Below, piece after piece: positions 1-11,248 of a stretch of DNA of 64,000 bases. Origin of the DNA: Lepidodermella squamata. Taxonomy: Eukaryota > Gastrotricha. The notes below the pieces were generated by a model, which was not told the origin of the DNA, ran no database searches, and saw only the letters and a list, made by a program, of their open reading frames with translations. Location of the stretch: NCBI GenBank assembly GCA_047495785.1, contig JBLDXI010000042.1, positions 124,001-188,000 on the forward strand, given 5' to 3'. How positions within the stretch are numbered: position 1 is the first letter of the stretch; each line of letters begins with the position of its first letter. A program made the position numbers and the translations under genes.

Positions 1-513
1 CATTAATCATGCTTTATTGAAGCGCCGTTTTCCAAAGCCAAAGATGACTCATTTAAGTCGGCCGAAACCGCTAGATACCTCTTAGTCATCAACCTATTGA
101 ATACTAACTACAACTGCCTTCAACGACAGACATAAATCATGTTTTTTTCGACCACGCGTGACTGAACACGCATGGGCGTTTGTAAAAAAAAGAGAATTAT
201 CAAAAGCCATCATTGAGCAGAGATTATTTCTATACATAAGTTTAAGAGGAGAAAAAAGTTGAATAAAAGCACGCGCGTGGTGGCATGGTTACGACTGAAG
301 CAACACCTACCCCCTCCATAGTAATATAACAAGGCTTTTATCATCAGCCGTATCATCACCACGTAGATATTATTATTATTATTATTCAATGACAGCGCGA
401 GATAATCTCTTCCTCGTCATCATTAGCAACTTTTTCCACTCGAGAGCGAGAGAGATATTACACATTTTATCAGCTGATTTAAACTTGTATACTTGACTTT
501 TGATTTTCGAACG
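1..513. other. Gene-free upstream stretch
   Basis: AT-rich sequence with a short (ATT)n run near 369-386 and a purine-rich GAGAGCGAGAGAGA patch near 441-455. No coding potential is supported. The last ~100 bases are probably the promoter and 5' leader of the gene starting at 514. Confidence 0.4.
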
Positions 514-1431
514 ATGAATTTATCAGTTTTTGCCACATGCTTGGCTCTGGTTGTGTTAACTGCTGTGCTGTTACCAGTTAATTCGCGGCCTCTTTCGCGA
601 GCGAAACGATCTCAAGTCGATGATGCAAAAAGTAATTTGAATTTTTCAAATTTTCGCACACGAAAACAAAAATAATGTTTTGAAAAATTCCAATCAAGAG
701 CAAACAGTTCTCAAGAGAGAGAGAGAAAAGAGTAAAAAAGAATTATTTCAAAAATCAATAAATTTGAAAATCTCGGAATTTGTGGAATAACCCCAATTTT
801 TCCGAGATTTTCTCAAATTTTAATATAATTTGGAATTTTCTTCAGACGCGTTTTATAATTTTTCTCGAATTTCTAGTAAATCACAAAATAATTCTTAAAT
901 TCATAAATTTAAATGTTGAGTTTGAAGCGAAAAATTCACATTTGCAGCACTCATAGGTATTTTTAAATGTAAAAATTAATTAAATAATAACCATTTAAGC
1001 GAAATCGTCAATGATACCAAAATTATGACATCCTAATTTTTTCAAAATTATCGCTGAATTTTTTTTACAGTTCAATTTTAGTCGGTTGCGATCATGATTA
1101 CCTATATGCACAATATTTTTTTACGCGCTTGTAAATTCAAGCCCACTATCTTCTAAATTTGTTACGATGATTTTTTCTATAATTTTCCTATTTTTTTCCA
1201 GGTTCTCCCGTAGAGGTGACCGATGTAGAACAATACATCACTGACTTGGTCGAAAAGCGCGACTACGACACGCTCATCTCCCTTCTCCGATTTATCCGGC
1301 AAAAAGAGAAGGCGCAAATTCAAGCCGACTGTATGGCCATCTTCAGATCTCGAGCCATCTGCAACGGCTCGGCAGCGTTCAACATATGGCAAAAAACGAT
1401 TGCCGAACGGCTCAAGCCACATAAAGATTAA
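514..1431 (+). CDS. Small secreted precursor, function unknown (2 exons)
   Basis: Exons 514-631 and 1202-1431 join in phase 1 across a 570-nt intron (GTAATT...TTTTTCCAG) to give 115 aa. I chose Met 514 over the in-frame Met 493 because it places a hydrophobic signal (core LALVVLTAVLLP) at the N-terminus. A furin-like RAKR lies at residues 29-32, just after the expected signal cleavage, so a short propeptide followed by a ~83-aa mature chain is likely. The mature part is charged and helical-looking (TDLVEKRDYDTLISLLRFI) with two cysteines ten residues apart (C83, C93) that could form one disulphide. This layout resembles peptide-hormone or neuropeptide precursors, but I recognise no family. 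A second exon read alone would hide the signal peptide. AATAAA-like termination was not resolved. Confidence 0.65.
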
Positions 1432-1552
1432 TTAATCGATGTATATAATTCATCAAATAGGCCCTGAATATATTGCCAATATGCATGAAATACTCTAATC
1501 ATTTGAAATACAACAAGTTCGATGTTTATTTTTCCATTGTAAATGTTAAAAT

Positions 1553-2727
1553 TTAGTCGAAACGATCGCAGGAGAAGGTGGTGAAGCCAGCTGCAGTTTG
1601 GAAGGCCTGCTTAGCCGCTTCCTTAACGTCGCTACCATCGAGGGACAGACCGGCCTCAACAACTGCAGCGGCAGTTTGGATGGTAGCAGCTGAAACCTTC
1701 TTGATAAAGTCCTTGCAGCCCTCTTTGTCCTTGCAGCAGATGGCGCCGAAATCGTACGGGCGCGAGCTCGGGCAATTGGCCCAGCAGACGGGTCCAACAC
1801 CGGAATACTTATCTGGGCAGTACGGGTAGCACAGACCAGCATCGTACTCCTTATCCGGGCCGCATCCCATCGGTTTGCCAACTCCACGGCCGTAGCTGGC
1901 CTTGGCGTAAGTATGGGCATCAACGCGGCACGTGCAGCCGTCGTTTTTGTATGGCGGGTCGTATGGTGGGCAGAAGGAGCAGCCTTTCGAGAAGGTAAGG
2001 CCGCATTTGTCGTACCATGGGCAATCATTGTTGTTGGATGAGATGATCTTAGCGTTGCGGGTGCAGAAAGCTCCGGTATCGCTGTAACCGGGTTTGCAGG
2101 TTTCCCAGCACTGAAAGGATTGAAGAGGAGTTTTTTGAGTAAAAAGCTTGAGAAAACCTAATTTCAGTGAACCTAATTTGAGTGAAAATCATAAAAAACT
2201 TTGGTAATTCCCGGGTTTTAACTGAATTTCGGAGTAATTTCTTGATTGCGTAACAATTTTGGGGAATATCTGTATATTCTATTTCTTCAAATCGGGTTTT
2301 TACCACCTAGAATTAATCCCGATCCGGATTGTGATTTTTTTTATATAGAGAGGATCAAAACTTACAACTGGGCCAACTCCCTTGTAGCCGGGTTTGCAGT
2401 AGAGGTAACACAAACCAGTGTCCTTTTCGTAGCCCTCGGCGCAGGAATTTACTGGCTTTCCAACGCCACGGCCCTGCGAGCTCTTCCAGCACAGACCGAG
2501 CTTTTCCTTCATGATGACAACAACATTGGTGAAGTTGACGTTAGCCAGGATGTTGCTGATTAGGTTTCCAATCGGGTTGAACTCTTCGTCCTCGTCAACC
2601 CAGCCAGACAAGCTTTTACGAGCGTCGACTAAGGAAAGGAAAGTTTGAAGAAGTGAAAGTTGTAGTCACGGGTTTTACCTTGAGACGCTACGGCAACGAG
2701 CAAAAGAGCGGCAACAAAGAATCTCAT
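1553..2727 (-). CDS. Secreted cysteine-rich protein with GVGPVCW repeats, copy 1
   Basis: Three exons on the minus strand (2679-2727, 2366-2628, 1553-2110) join in phases 1 and 0 to give 289 aa; introns are about 50 and 255 nt. The protein opens with a signal peptide (MRFFVAALLLVAVASQ). A linker with acidic residues and an amphipathic helix (IMKEKLGLCWK) is followed by two cysteine-rich units, each starting GRGVGKP and containing a GLCY-x-YC...GVGPVCW core; a third cysteine-rich stretch (CPWYDKCGLTF, CSFCPPYDPP) lies between them. The C-terminal ~60 residues are an alanine-rich helix (KKVSAATIQTAAAVVEAG) ending SCDRFD. GVGPVCW-type cysteine patterns occur in extracellular proteins of diverse eukaryotes, but I cannot name a Pfam family. 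Its closest relatives are the genes at 11428 and 50798. Function unknown; disulphide-rich extracellular protein is the safe call. Confidence 0.8.
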
Positions 2728-2800
2728 GTTTTATCGCGTTAGAAAATTAAGGTTATACCGTTTTTTATGAACCCCGACTCTTTTTATACGTTTGAGGAGT
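2728..2800 (-). promoter_or_regulatory. Core promoter with TATA box for the gene ending at 1553
   Basis: On the minus strand GTATAAAAAG (about 2780-2789) lies ~55 bases before the start codon. The same block is conserved ahead of the duplicate at 12715, where GGTATAAAAAG sits at about 12768-12778. Start sites were not tested. Confidence 0.55.
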
Positions 2801-4015
2801 TGCGTGCGGGATGGGCCCATTTATCGCGAATTTCGTCGGGCGAGCGTTTTTTTCCGGTTCCTATGCAAACACCGTGTGAGAGCGTTTTATCATTTTGGCT
2901 CAGGTAGCGCCCGCTTTATCGCTTAATTTTTATCGCGTCGCTCGCTAGAAAGGACATGTCTGATGCCTGCGAGTGGTGTGTAAAAGAATGTTTCAGCAGA
3001 ATTATCTGACGGCGAAAGGTCATTAAGAGCACAGGAGCTAGAGATTATTAAGGTAGCATTATTGAGTTCACAAAATCACAGCTCGGATCTAACTGCGCCA
3101 CGTCATGATATAGTGCTTTCAAAATCACCAAGGGTTCTAGATGCCTTTGGGCGTGGTGAACGATAAAGAAAAAGGCTTCTACAAACGATACAGCCTGCAT
3201 CTCGTTAATTTGACGTAGGGACGCCAAAGGTGTGTCTCGAGATAAAATCTTACAATTGTATGTACAGCCCAAAATAGGAAAAATGTCAGCCTGTGATGAT
3301 TAGGTTGTAGGGAGCAAAAAAGACCCGGTTTTAATGAAAGAATTACTAAGCATGAAATTGAATATCATTCTTCTCAGCTACTGAAATCATAGATCATAGC
3401 TTTAGATTTCGCCCTCAGTTTACGAGCCCGTGGCAAAATTTTGGATTTATTATTTTACGACCATCCACCCGAAGGTGCTCTGTTTTGAATTTTTCCGCGA
3501 ATTACTCGTCTGAAGTTAGCTATGTGATGTTTTCGGAGTCGAAATTGAGTTTGTTTGGTGATTCGAACAGGCTCGGAGGGCGACCAAGGCATTTGGTTCC
3601 CATGAATCCAAGGGCCACCACAGGCCCACAAAGCTCCCATAGATCCCAAGGCTCATAAGGCTCCAAGTCCGCGTCGTATAGGGTAGATCAAGGGCTGCGC
3701 GAAGGCTATTGGCTTGCATCTCAAACCACCGGTCACGTGAAGACTTAGGGAGGCAATAGACCATGTCGGCGAGCTGTAAGTCATCACGTATCATTAAAGT
3801 ATCAACACAGCAAGTTCTATCTATCCCTTCTAGTTCCATGATTATCTAGTTGATATTCTAGTTCCAGTTTTATCTAGTTCCATGATCCTAGAGCGAAAAT
3901 ATGAAAATATGAGCCAGGCCTCCCGTGGAAGGCTGGTTACACTCCCGGGTGAAATCAAGATTAAATCGCGTTGTTCGAGTGAGGACTAGCCTTAAGCAAC
4001 AGCAAATTTGGCAAT
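2801..4015. other. Gene-free stretch; left half shared with 12.78-13.3 kb
   Basis: 2800-3290 is a diverged copy of 12780-13320: both carry the GGGCCCATTTATCGCGAATT block, the same CCGGTTCCTATGCAAACACC stretch and the AAAGGTCATTAAGAGCACAG block. It therefore belongs to the segmental duplication that also copied the downstream gene. 3300-4015 shows no supported gene; ORFs there lack family features. Confidence 0.45.
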
Positions 4016-4299
4016 ATGAGGATCAGGGCTGCAAAAAGTGTTTTTCTTCCCACCACCGGCTTCAAAATTTCCCCAAAAAAAATTTTCACGTAGAATTTTA
4101 TCAATGCATGATATGTAATGGCACGTGCTTTACAAGCACTTATTTTCGTTTTTTATAACTTTTAAAAATTTGATTAATTTTTTGTTATCATAGTTGGCTC
4201 AATAAAGCAATTTTCTTGATGCTATCAATCTCTTTTAATTTTACTCAGAGGTAAATAAATAAACTTTGATTTTTCTAGCAAGTTATTGTCTTATCCACC

Positions 4300-7200
4300 A
4301 TGGTTCCACCATCTCACGAAGTGGTGAAATGTGAATTTTGCCATAAACCTATGAGGCGAGATAAGTTGAGTCGCCACAAGGAGGCAAAACATAAGAAAAT
4401 GTTGGATAAAATCCAGAAAAAGTTGTCGTTTTTTATTCCAAACAAAGCTTCGACTAGCAATCCTTTAGTTTGTCAGCCTTCCACTTTAGAGGTGAATTCA
4501 GCAGTGGACGATAGTTCCCCTTTTGATCAAGCTCAAGCTGAACGTGTTTCTCGTGAAGTAACTCCGACGAACGACAACAGAATTGAAGAAATCTCCGATT
4601 CGAGTCTGGCTGACGTCGAAGAATCGGATGATGCTTTCCAACCTGAATTCAATTCATCTCAACCTCGAGTTGCCAGATCTGAGTCTGTTACCTCAAGCCA
4701 TAGCCGAATTTCGGTCACAGACGAATTCATAACTGAGAAATTCGACGAATTGGGCCGAAAAATGGATTTGCTCACGTTGATTTCACAGCAAAAGTCTGGC
4801 TCGAAGGTAGTCAATCAAAATAATAGTCGAGAAGCTGAAGACGAGGATGAACTGATGCTAGACGTTTTGAAGGCCTCAAAGTCCTTGAATAAGATATTAA
4901 GGCTTTTCCCATGTTTTGAGCTGGTTTTCGAGGAAACGGACGAGGAAACGAAAACAGTCATCAGGTGCAATAACTGCACCAAAAATGGTGCTAAGAAAAT
5001 GAAAACAGGACGCTTTGACTACGATGTGAAGCTCGGCATTGAATTTCACAACACAAATCAGCCTGAAGAATATAGAAACTTGAAGGTGAGTAGACTGATG
5101 AAAAATGTCCCATTTCGAAATTCTTCTGCTAATTAGAAGTCGCTGGCTGATCATTTGACTTGCAAAACCCACATCAATGAAGAAAACGTCGCTGAAAAAT
5201 CCAAAAAATCAGCTGGTACATCGGTTGAATTTAAAATTGGTGATATTCGAATGTGTAAAATTTTTACGATTTAAACTCGGTCGTTAAATCAGGAATGTTA
5301 TTGGGGAGGCAGGTATACAGCAATGCTCGAGAGGCTATATCCTATGTGAAGTTCGAGCGACAAGTGGCCGCTTTAGCAGCTTCGAAGGTCGAAGTCGGGG
5401 AAATCAACCACGGCCGGCAATTTGCCTCTTCTTTCACCGGAACTCTTTACGCAACACTGCTGGAAAAATTTGTCGAGCTTCTTCATTCCCCGTTGCCGGC
5501 TACGGGTTTCCCGACACCTTTAGCAATTTTGACCGATAAAATGACGGCCAAAAGACGGACGGGTCAGATTTTGGCCATTGCTGCTCTGGTTCGTGGTCGA
5601 ATTCGAGCAATATTCGTTGACAATTCAATAGTTCAAGATCACACAGGTGAGTATTGAATTAATGAATTAATTTTAATTTTAATTTTAATTTTAATTTTAA
5701 TTTTAATATTAATTTTAATTCATTTAAGGGGCTGGTTTGGCCAAGTCAATGATCGAGGTGTTGCATTCAGTTTTACGACTGGATAAGCAGCAACTGCGAG
5801 AAAGGCTAACCGGCCTTGCTTGCGATGGTCAATACGTCAATTTGAAAATTGAAGATAGGTTTCACGATGAACTGGGATCTGAAGTCTGGTTGACAATCAC
5901 CTGGGATCCAGCGCACAAAATAGAGCTCGCTGTTTCAGATGCCCGCGCGCTTCATGATTGGGTCAAAGCTATCACCGACACTATCACCGAGGTCCTGAAA
6001 CAAGTCGGCCGCGGCAAGAAGCTGGAAGAATTGCGAGATATTGCTTCCGCCTCTGGCGAAGAATTAGCGAGCGTTGGCTTGTTCTCAGGTGAAGCATATT
6101 TTAAAAACATTTTTGTTTTGGGGAATTTGGCGATGAAAATTAGATATTCGGAATCAGCGCGAAAAGTTATACATTACCTCAAATTTGTGCATGCGTATCG
6201 TTAAAAATAGTGGAGACGGCTAAAGTTTGGTGTGAGTGGCGCGCGCGCACACACACACTATTTGACTTCAGCGCTCTCGCGCGCTTTGCTCAGTTCTGTG
6301 CGTAAATGGGAAGGAGCGTATTTCTGGGAAGTCAGCTTTTGAAAGCGCGCACACGCACGCACAAGACCGCGCGCACACCGCACACTCATTTTTATAATTT
6401 TTAATCGCCGATTTCTTTGCGAATTCGGCTGCGAATCGCGCGCAAATTTGAGGTATAGCCTAATTTTACTCGCTGATTTCAAATATCTAATTTATTTTGG
6501 GAAATTCGTCAGCCTTAAAAAGTTGCAAAAAGCAGGCCATTTTGATTTGTTTTATCGAAATTCTTCCCAAATTTTCCTAGAAATTTCAAATAAATTAATC
6601 CAAATAGCGCTCTGCATTTCCCATTCTCCTTCCCATTTCCAGATGAACCATTGTAAATTAAATGGTATTCAATTTTTTCAAAAATTTAATTTCTTAAAAA
6701 ATTTCTTGAAAAATTAGGACTGATTTGACCCTCATTCAAACCTTAATATTATATCATAAGATCATAAAAATCGTTTACAAAATTTTATCATTTTTAGAAG
6801 ATTTTTGCGAATTCCTGATCAATTCGATAAATAAATAAATTCCTGATAAAAACGACCGAGGGTTTAGAAAATGGGAAAATAATCTTTACATTCATGTATT
6901 ATATAGGCACCCGTTTCGCCGCTTACGCAGCATCAGTTCTCCGAAACTTCCGAAAAAATTACTGTCATTTAAACGCTCGGCTCAAAATGAAAAAGGATGA
7001 ACTCTCGTCTAAAATTGGGAACGTCCGATTTGTGCTCCTCTTGGAATTATTAATAGACATCTACGATCGACTTGGCAAATTATCATCAGAGGTACAAATC
7101 TTCGAAATGCTGCCTTGGGAAATTGACACCATCATCAAACTGGCCAGGTTAAATTTTTCGAATTTAGCTGAAACTTCCGAACTGGAAATTATCGATAACT

Positions 7201-8006
7201 TCCCGAATTTCTACAAGGCGAGGAGCCAATTGCTAGAAACTGGGAAATACCGGAACGCTGAAATTTCGCTTACCGACAGCTCGAAAACTACTCGTTCCTC
7301 TACTCGGTCGAATGAAAATTCGGGAAATACGATTGAAGAAGTTGCGTTGTGTTGTGTTGGGCTGGGAATGAAGTTCTGTGGTAGCTTGGGAAATGAACTT
7401 TTCAAAAGATTTCCGATTGCGAAGAACCTGATCCGAAAAGCTGAGCTGGTTTTCAACTTGTCGATGATACGAAACCACGGCCCCGATTGCACTGCGACTC
7501 TAGCGGAGATGGTAGATGAAGCCAATCGAGCGGGACAGAACTTCCCAAAGACAGCGATTCTTTCCCAGTACTCAATCTGGAAACAGCGTGTCCGCGCGCT
7601 TCCCCCGATCGCTTCACAAAAACCAATTGAGATCCTTTACAAATTCCTCGCGGAAGAATCCCTGTACGGCGGCATTAAGGAGTTCATGAGGTTTTATCTC
7701 ACTTGCTCTCTGAAAACTCATTGTGAGAGCATCGTCGAGAGCATGGGGGCTGTGCTGGATCGCCATGCCTCTCATGACAGGCCAATCGGCGAGGGAGCTG
7801 TGGCCAAAGAAGTATTCCTTCATTGGAACGGCCCGAATCCAGCTGGGAAAAAATCAGATCGGTTTATCGAAGCAGCGTTGAATAGACATTTTTCGAATGA
7901 GCCGTGGCAATTCCAACGACGATCAGGCGATTCTCGGCTCAAATTTCGTAAAACAAGCGAGGTCGTCGACAGAATTGCTAAAGAGGAAGGGCGAATCGAA
8001 TTTTGA
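4300..8006 (+). CDS. hAT transposase, zinc-finger N-terminus (KIAA1586-like group)
   Basis: Five exons (4300-5085, 5137-5239, 5293-5646, 5729-6088, 6907-8006) join in frame to 900 aa. Start: first Met of the long ORF, in CCACCATGG context. The N-terminus has a C2H2-like finger (CEFCHKPMRR...RHKEAKH), then an acidic serine-rich linker, a second CNNC...H...H finger of TTF/BED style, and an RNase-H-like core. Key motifs are LTDKMT (first catalytic Asp), ACDGQYV and WDPAHKIELAVSDA (second Asp region), the signature seen in KIAA1586-like hAT proteins; the C-terminal exon should hold the dimerisation region with the final Glu. The protein would cut and paste the surrounding element by binding its 18-bp ends. 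Introns 1-3 are 51-82 nt; intron 4 is 818 nt and holds CA and GC dinucleotide runs. Confidence 0.85.
5654..5720. repeat. (TTTTAA)n-type minisatellite in transposase intron 3
   Basis: About ten copies of an AATTTT hexamer fill most of the intron between exons 3 and 4 of the hAT transposase. The repeat makes this intron's length likely to vary between copies of the element. Confidence 0.8.
6233..6262. repeat. Alternating GC/AC dinucleotide run in transposase intron 4
   Basis: GTGGCGCGCGCGCACACACACAC, part of a CG/CA-rich patch continuing to about 6385 (CACGCACGCACAAGACCGCG). Alternating purine-pyrimidine sequence of this sort can adopt Z-DNA; whether it matters here is unknown. Confidence 0.7.
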
Positions 8007-8227
8007 TTGACTAAGGGTAAAGAAAAAGGTGACAGAGGCGAGAGTTGAGTGAAAATAAAACCGATGTCTGATGTGGATTAATTGAACAGTTGATGTATTA
8101 AAATTTCAATTTCCCATTCAAACTTCCCACAAAAAGAGGGTTCATTGTTCTGAAACTTCCCACCACCAAGGGTGGCATGGTGGTACACTTTTTGCAGCCC
8201 TGATGAGGATTTTTTAACACTTTAAGC

Positions 8228-8385
8228 GCCGGGGTTTTTCACGTGTACCATTCCTGCAGCGCCGGGGTATTTTCGATGTACCTACCAAAAAATTCGACCC
8301 CCAGATTATTATATTTTCTTGAAGGTCATTGAATTCCAAGATCTTTGGTCAATGTCCTGAATTTTTCTAGCTCATCCAAAATTCC
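8228..8385. repeat. Dispersed repeat, copy 1 (partner at 9886-10053)
   Basis: About 145 bases from GCCGGGGT through TTCGATGTACCTACCAAAAA to CTCATCC recur with roughly 10% divergence at 9909-10053. The core TTCGACCCCCAGATTATTAT is identical in both. Copy 1 begins immediately outside the hAT right end. No inverted ends were found, so the element type is unknown. Confidence 0.7.
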
Positions 8386-8715
8386 ATACAAAATTCCAGT
8401 CACAAAATTCTTGAAAATTCTAGAAAATATCTATTCAGGTGTACAAAACCAAGGTGTTGCAAGGTGTTTCTCAAATGAAAGCCAGCTACGCCAGAAAAAA
8501 CAGTTTGTCTATTTGAGGTGCACATTGAAGGTTTAATGAACGATTTCACAATACATGTGACAGTTTACAAATTCAGTATGTTATCCGATAATTTACTAAT
8601 ATATTGTCCAAACAGCGAGTTGACCGATTACTCACTCCTACTCACTGGAAAGATTGTCTCTCGCTCTGATGATTTCTACATTCACTATTCTTGCTTCTTC
8701 GGGACCTACGGACTT

Positions 8716-8831
8716 CATTGCTGACGTAGGTCCCGAATGACTGGCTCATCGAGAAGCTCATCGATGCTCAGATCATTATTCAAGTTTCTATCTTCAAGAT
8801 AAAGTTGAATTATTTCCTTTCAACTGTTAAC
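8716..8831 (+). promoter_or_regulatory. Conserved proximal cassette of the small secreted family (A type)
   Basis: Contains GCTGACGTAGGT, then AATGACTGGC, CTCATCGAGAAGCTCATC, a TTATTCAAGTTTC block and a GATAAAG motif, ending just before the start codon. The same ordered blocks recur upstream of 20592, 22332 and 24314, inverted ahead of the pseudogene at 25934 and, more diverged, ahead of 33464. TGACGTA is a CRE/ATF-like core and AGATAA a GATA-type site; both are inferences from motif alone. Confidence 0.65.
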
Positions 8832-9152
8832 ATGGCATTTAAGCTTGCATTAGTGATCGTCGTTTTGGTGAGCATTCTCCTGTGGTATTTCGTATTCTAC
8901 CATTTTATTTCCAAATAGGCCGCTGTTACTCTTACGGCGTTCGCAGTAAGGGACGGAGATTCTTGCTGTTATATCGGGAGTAAGCCGGGTGTATGGAAGA
9001 AAAGCTTGAACACGGGTCTGCTGGTTTGCACCATGTCATGGGGAAAGCGCGAGGAAGCGCAGCTGGAGGAAACGGCGCGGGAAGCCTGTAAACTTCCAAA
9101 CGGAAAGCCTGGCTATCGGCATGCTGGCGCTGCAAACTGCTTCAAATACTAG
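8832..9152 (+). CDS. Small secreted two-module protein, A type
   Basis: Exons 8832-8867 and 8919-9152 (51-nt intron, phase 0) give 89 aa: signal peptide MAFKLALVIVVLAAVTLTAFA, module 1 (from CYIGSKPGVWKK to LLVC, 20 residues between cysteines), a spacer WGKREEAQLEETARE, and module 2 (CKLPNGKPG...NC). The signal peptide is split by the intron at the same place as in all A-type relatives. An extra cysteine precedes module 1 (SCC) and module 2 is shortened to 16 residues between cysteines, so the free cysteine could allow dimerisation. The upstream cassette at 8716-8831 is the family type. Function unknown; no named family recognised. Confidence 0.75.
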
Positions 9153-9567
9153 GATAACCTATTGTAACAACTCGTAAATTTCAATCTTAAGTCCTTTGGT
9201 TCGGCTCATTATAAGTTTCCCCCAGATTTTACAAAGGTTTCATCTTAATGAATGACGACGAAATGAACCGACAATATTTCGAAGCAGCGAAGAACACATC
9301 ACCGGTTCAAAAAGCTAGCTATTTGTTCACGAGGGCACATGCGCCAAATGATCCGGCCGATGCGATAACAACTCGAAAACAATCTTGCTATAAATGCGCT
9401 TATTGAATCAGTCTCTTTTCTGCTGCTAAAAGTGCTCGATAATATCGATTAATCATAATTACGGTTTTTTGCTAACCATGCGAATAACTGACAAAAGGAT
9501 CTTCGAGTTGACTGAACGAGCTCAGTTCAGTCATTTATTCATCTTTTCAATCATCTTTCATTAAGTA

Positions 9568-9781
9568 ATGGAAAATCTCTCTTCAGCCACCGCTGCTCTG
9601 GTAAAATCAATTATCCTTCCCTAATTTACATTGAAGGTATTCGATTATCTAACAGGTTGCGGTCAGCATTGTCTTGGCTTTGGCTGATGCTTACATAAAG
9701 AATGAAGATGGATGCATCTTCCATCTTTACACAAACTTGGCTACTAGGGGCTCGACACAACGACCAAAGCAGAGACTTTGA
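9568..9781 (+). pseudogene. Truncated B-type small secreted gene
   Basis: Exon 9568-9600, 55-nt intron, and a second exon from 9656 encode MENLSSATAALVAVSIVLALADA plus only ~30 more residues. Alignment with the intact B-type gene at 19394 follows the signal peptide and the start of module 1 (NEDGCIF), then is lost, and a TGA stops the frame at 9779-9781. The remaining protein has one module cysteine only. The flanks (9180-9420) resemble those of 19394, showing it arose by duplication of a cassette and then lost its 3' half. Confidence 0.7.
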
Positions 9782-9885
9782 TTTGATTCGATTTGATTGT
9801 GATTTGATTTGATTTAGGCCGTTTTTTGATTATCTGATTTCATTATAGTCCAGCTTTGCAGGATCAAAGTCCATATTTAGCTGAT

Positions 9886-10053
9886 TAAAACGCTCTATCG
9901 GCCGAAGGTTTTCGCGTGTACCTTTCCTGTAGCACCGGGGTTTTTTCGATGTACCTACCAAAAAATTCGACCCCCAGATTATTATATTTTCTTGAAGGTC
10001 ACGGAAATCCAAGATCATTGGTCGATGTCCCGGATTTTTCCGGCTCATCCTTA
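9886..10053. repeat. Dispersed repeat, copy 2 (partner at 8228-8385)
   Basis: Shares the TTCGATGTACCTACCAAAAA and TTCGACCCCCAGATTATTAT blocks and the following ~70 bases with copy 1. Copy 2 is joined directly to the palindromic TACTCA/TGAGTA array that begins near 10075. Confidence 0.7.
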
Positions 10054-10074
10054 TTACGTAATAACAAAAAAACA

Positions 10075-10720
10075 CTTACTCATATTTGAGTATAAGTCGC
10101 CATCGTGCAAACTGCTTACTCACCTATATGAGTATACGGCGTTTTCTAGCAAATCTCATTTACTCACTTTACTTTATTGCTATACTCACCTATGAGTATT
10201 TAGCGCTAGCTTGGAAACATTGCAAGACCAAATTATGCAGCTATCATGTGGTTTTAGGGTTTGGTTGTTGAAAAGACACTACCAGCGATTTTTTGGAATT
10301 TTTTTTCTTGGATAGCGTGCCTTCTAAAAATAAGCTGTTTTAAAGGAAAAATACTTTGAAACATGTCGCATCTCATGTAGGTGAAATGAAAAAATCAGCT
10401 AATTCTGGAATTCGATAATCTATCTATAATCGATAATCGATGATCGATAATCAGTGAATTCTTATTCAAGAAATGAGTATAGGGTGATTTTGACATCAGA
10501 TTTGATGTGACTTGGTGTGACTTGTGTCTTGGGGTGCATCATGGGTATTTTCAGTTTTCAGATGCACAGGTCTCGCGTAAAAAAATCGCAAAAAAGCAAC
10601 ACTTCTGTGTACTCATATATGAGTATACGGCGAATTTCTGCAAATTGGAGGCTACTCAAATGTGAGTATATAGCGAATTTCTGCAAATCCGAGAATACTC
10701 ACATATGAGTATTTGGACGA
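10075..10720. repeat. Palindromic TACTCA...TGAGTA repeat region
   Basis: At least six imperfect palindromes of the form ACTCAYNTATGAGTAT occur (near 10077, 10121, 10182, 10610, 10663 and 10695). The one at 10610-10625, TACTCATATATGAGTA, is a perfect 16-bp palindrome. Several are followed by the same tail GGCGAATTTCTGCAAAT or a variant. Between 10230 and 10600 lies unique sequence with an ATCGAT-rich run (about 10420-10455). No gene is supported here. Confidence 0.7.
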
Positions 10721-10734
10721 TAGAGTGTTCATGA

Positions 10735-10752
10735 GTTCGTCAGTTCGTCAGT

Positions 10753-10800
<48 letters not shown>
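10735..10800. repeat. (GTC)n trinucleotide microsatellite
   Basis: Some 15 near-perfect GTC/CGT units preceded by CAGTTCGTCAGTTCGTC. The apparent arginine-rich open frame on the other strand is just this repeat translated and is not a gene. Confidence 0.9.
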
Positions 10801-11248
10801 AAAAAATTGCAGAAAAATACTAAATGACCGTAGAAATTGGAACCGTTGGACTTGGAATCGAACCTTAAAATATCTTGCATAGCACTGAGCACGCAGCAGA
10901 AAATAGCGCAGTAAGGCCATTATTTCTGAAATCTACCTGTAACTCAACCTTTGTCACACCTGTGTGAATCATCATCTACCCCGCCAAAATTGTTGAAGGT
11001 TGTATTATTGCAGATTCGAATTCTGCGCATCAAATTAGGGTACTCTTGTCAAACCCGAAAGCTTAATGCCGATCTCACCGGGAAAAACATAAGTGGACTT
11101 TTGTCCTGATTTTTGGACATTTCGTTTTTTGCAATTTCTGAGGTTCCATTGAGCCATTCTCTTCTGTGAAAAAATTGACGCTTTACCCATGATGAGGCAC
11201 ATCTTTTGACACCGAGCTTACCTACACCTCGCGTACTCATCGCACAGG

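Larger units (their letters stand above)
4016..8210 (+). mobile_element. Complete autonomous hAT transposon
   Basis: The element runs 4024-8202 (4179 bp). Both ends carry the perfect 18-bp inverted repeat CAGGGCTGCAAAAAGTGT, and the insertion is flanked by identical 8-bp direct repeats ATGAGGAT (4016-4023 and 8203-8210). CAGGG-type ends and 8-bp duplications are hallmarks of hAT elements. It contains one five-exon transposase gene (4300-8006) without visible stops or frameshifts after splicing. Matching ends, an intact target duplication and an open gene suggest a recent insertion, and possibly an active element. Confidence 0.92.

Noticed and set aside
3455-3839. Minus-strand frames of 64 and 107 aa
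   Set aside because: Low-complexity, overlapping, no homology to anything recognised.
7211-7525. Minus-strand frames inside the hAT transposase and opposite other exons
   Set aside because: Shadow frames of real coding sequence without independent features.
10729-10920. Arginine-rich open frame on the minus strand
   Set aside because: It is the translation of the (GTC)n microsatellite; no family feature or splice context.
10840-10920. GGTTCGATTCC-like box suggesting a minus-strand tRNA
   Set aside because: The bases around it do not form a T-stem or acceptor stem, and no A box or anticodon arm sits at the right distance.
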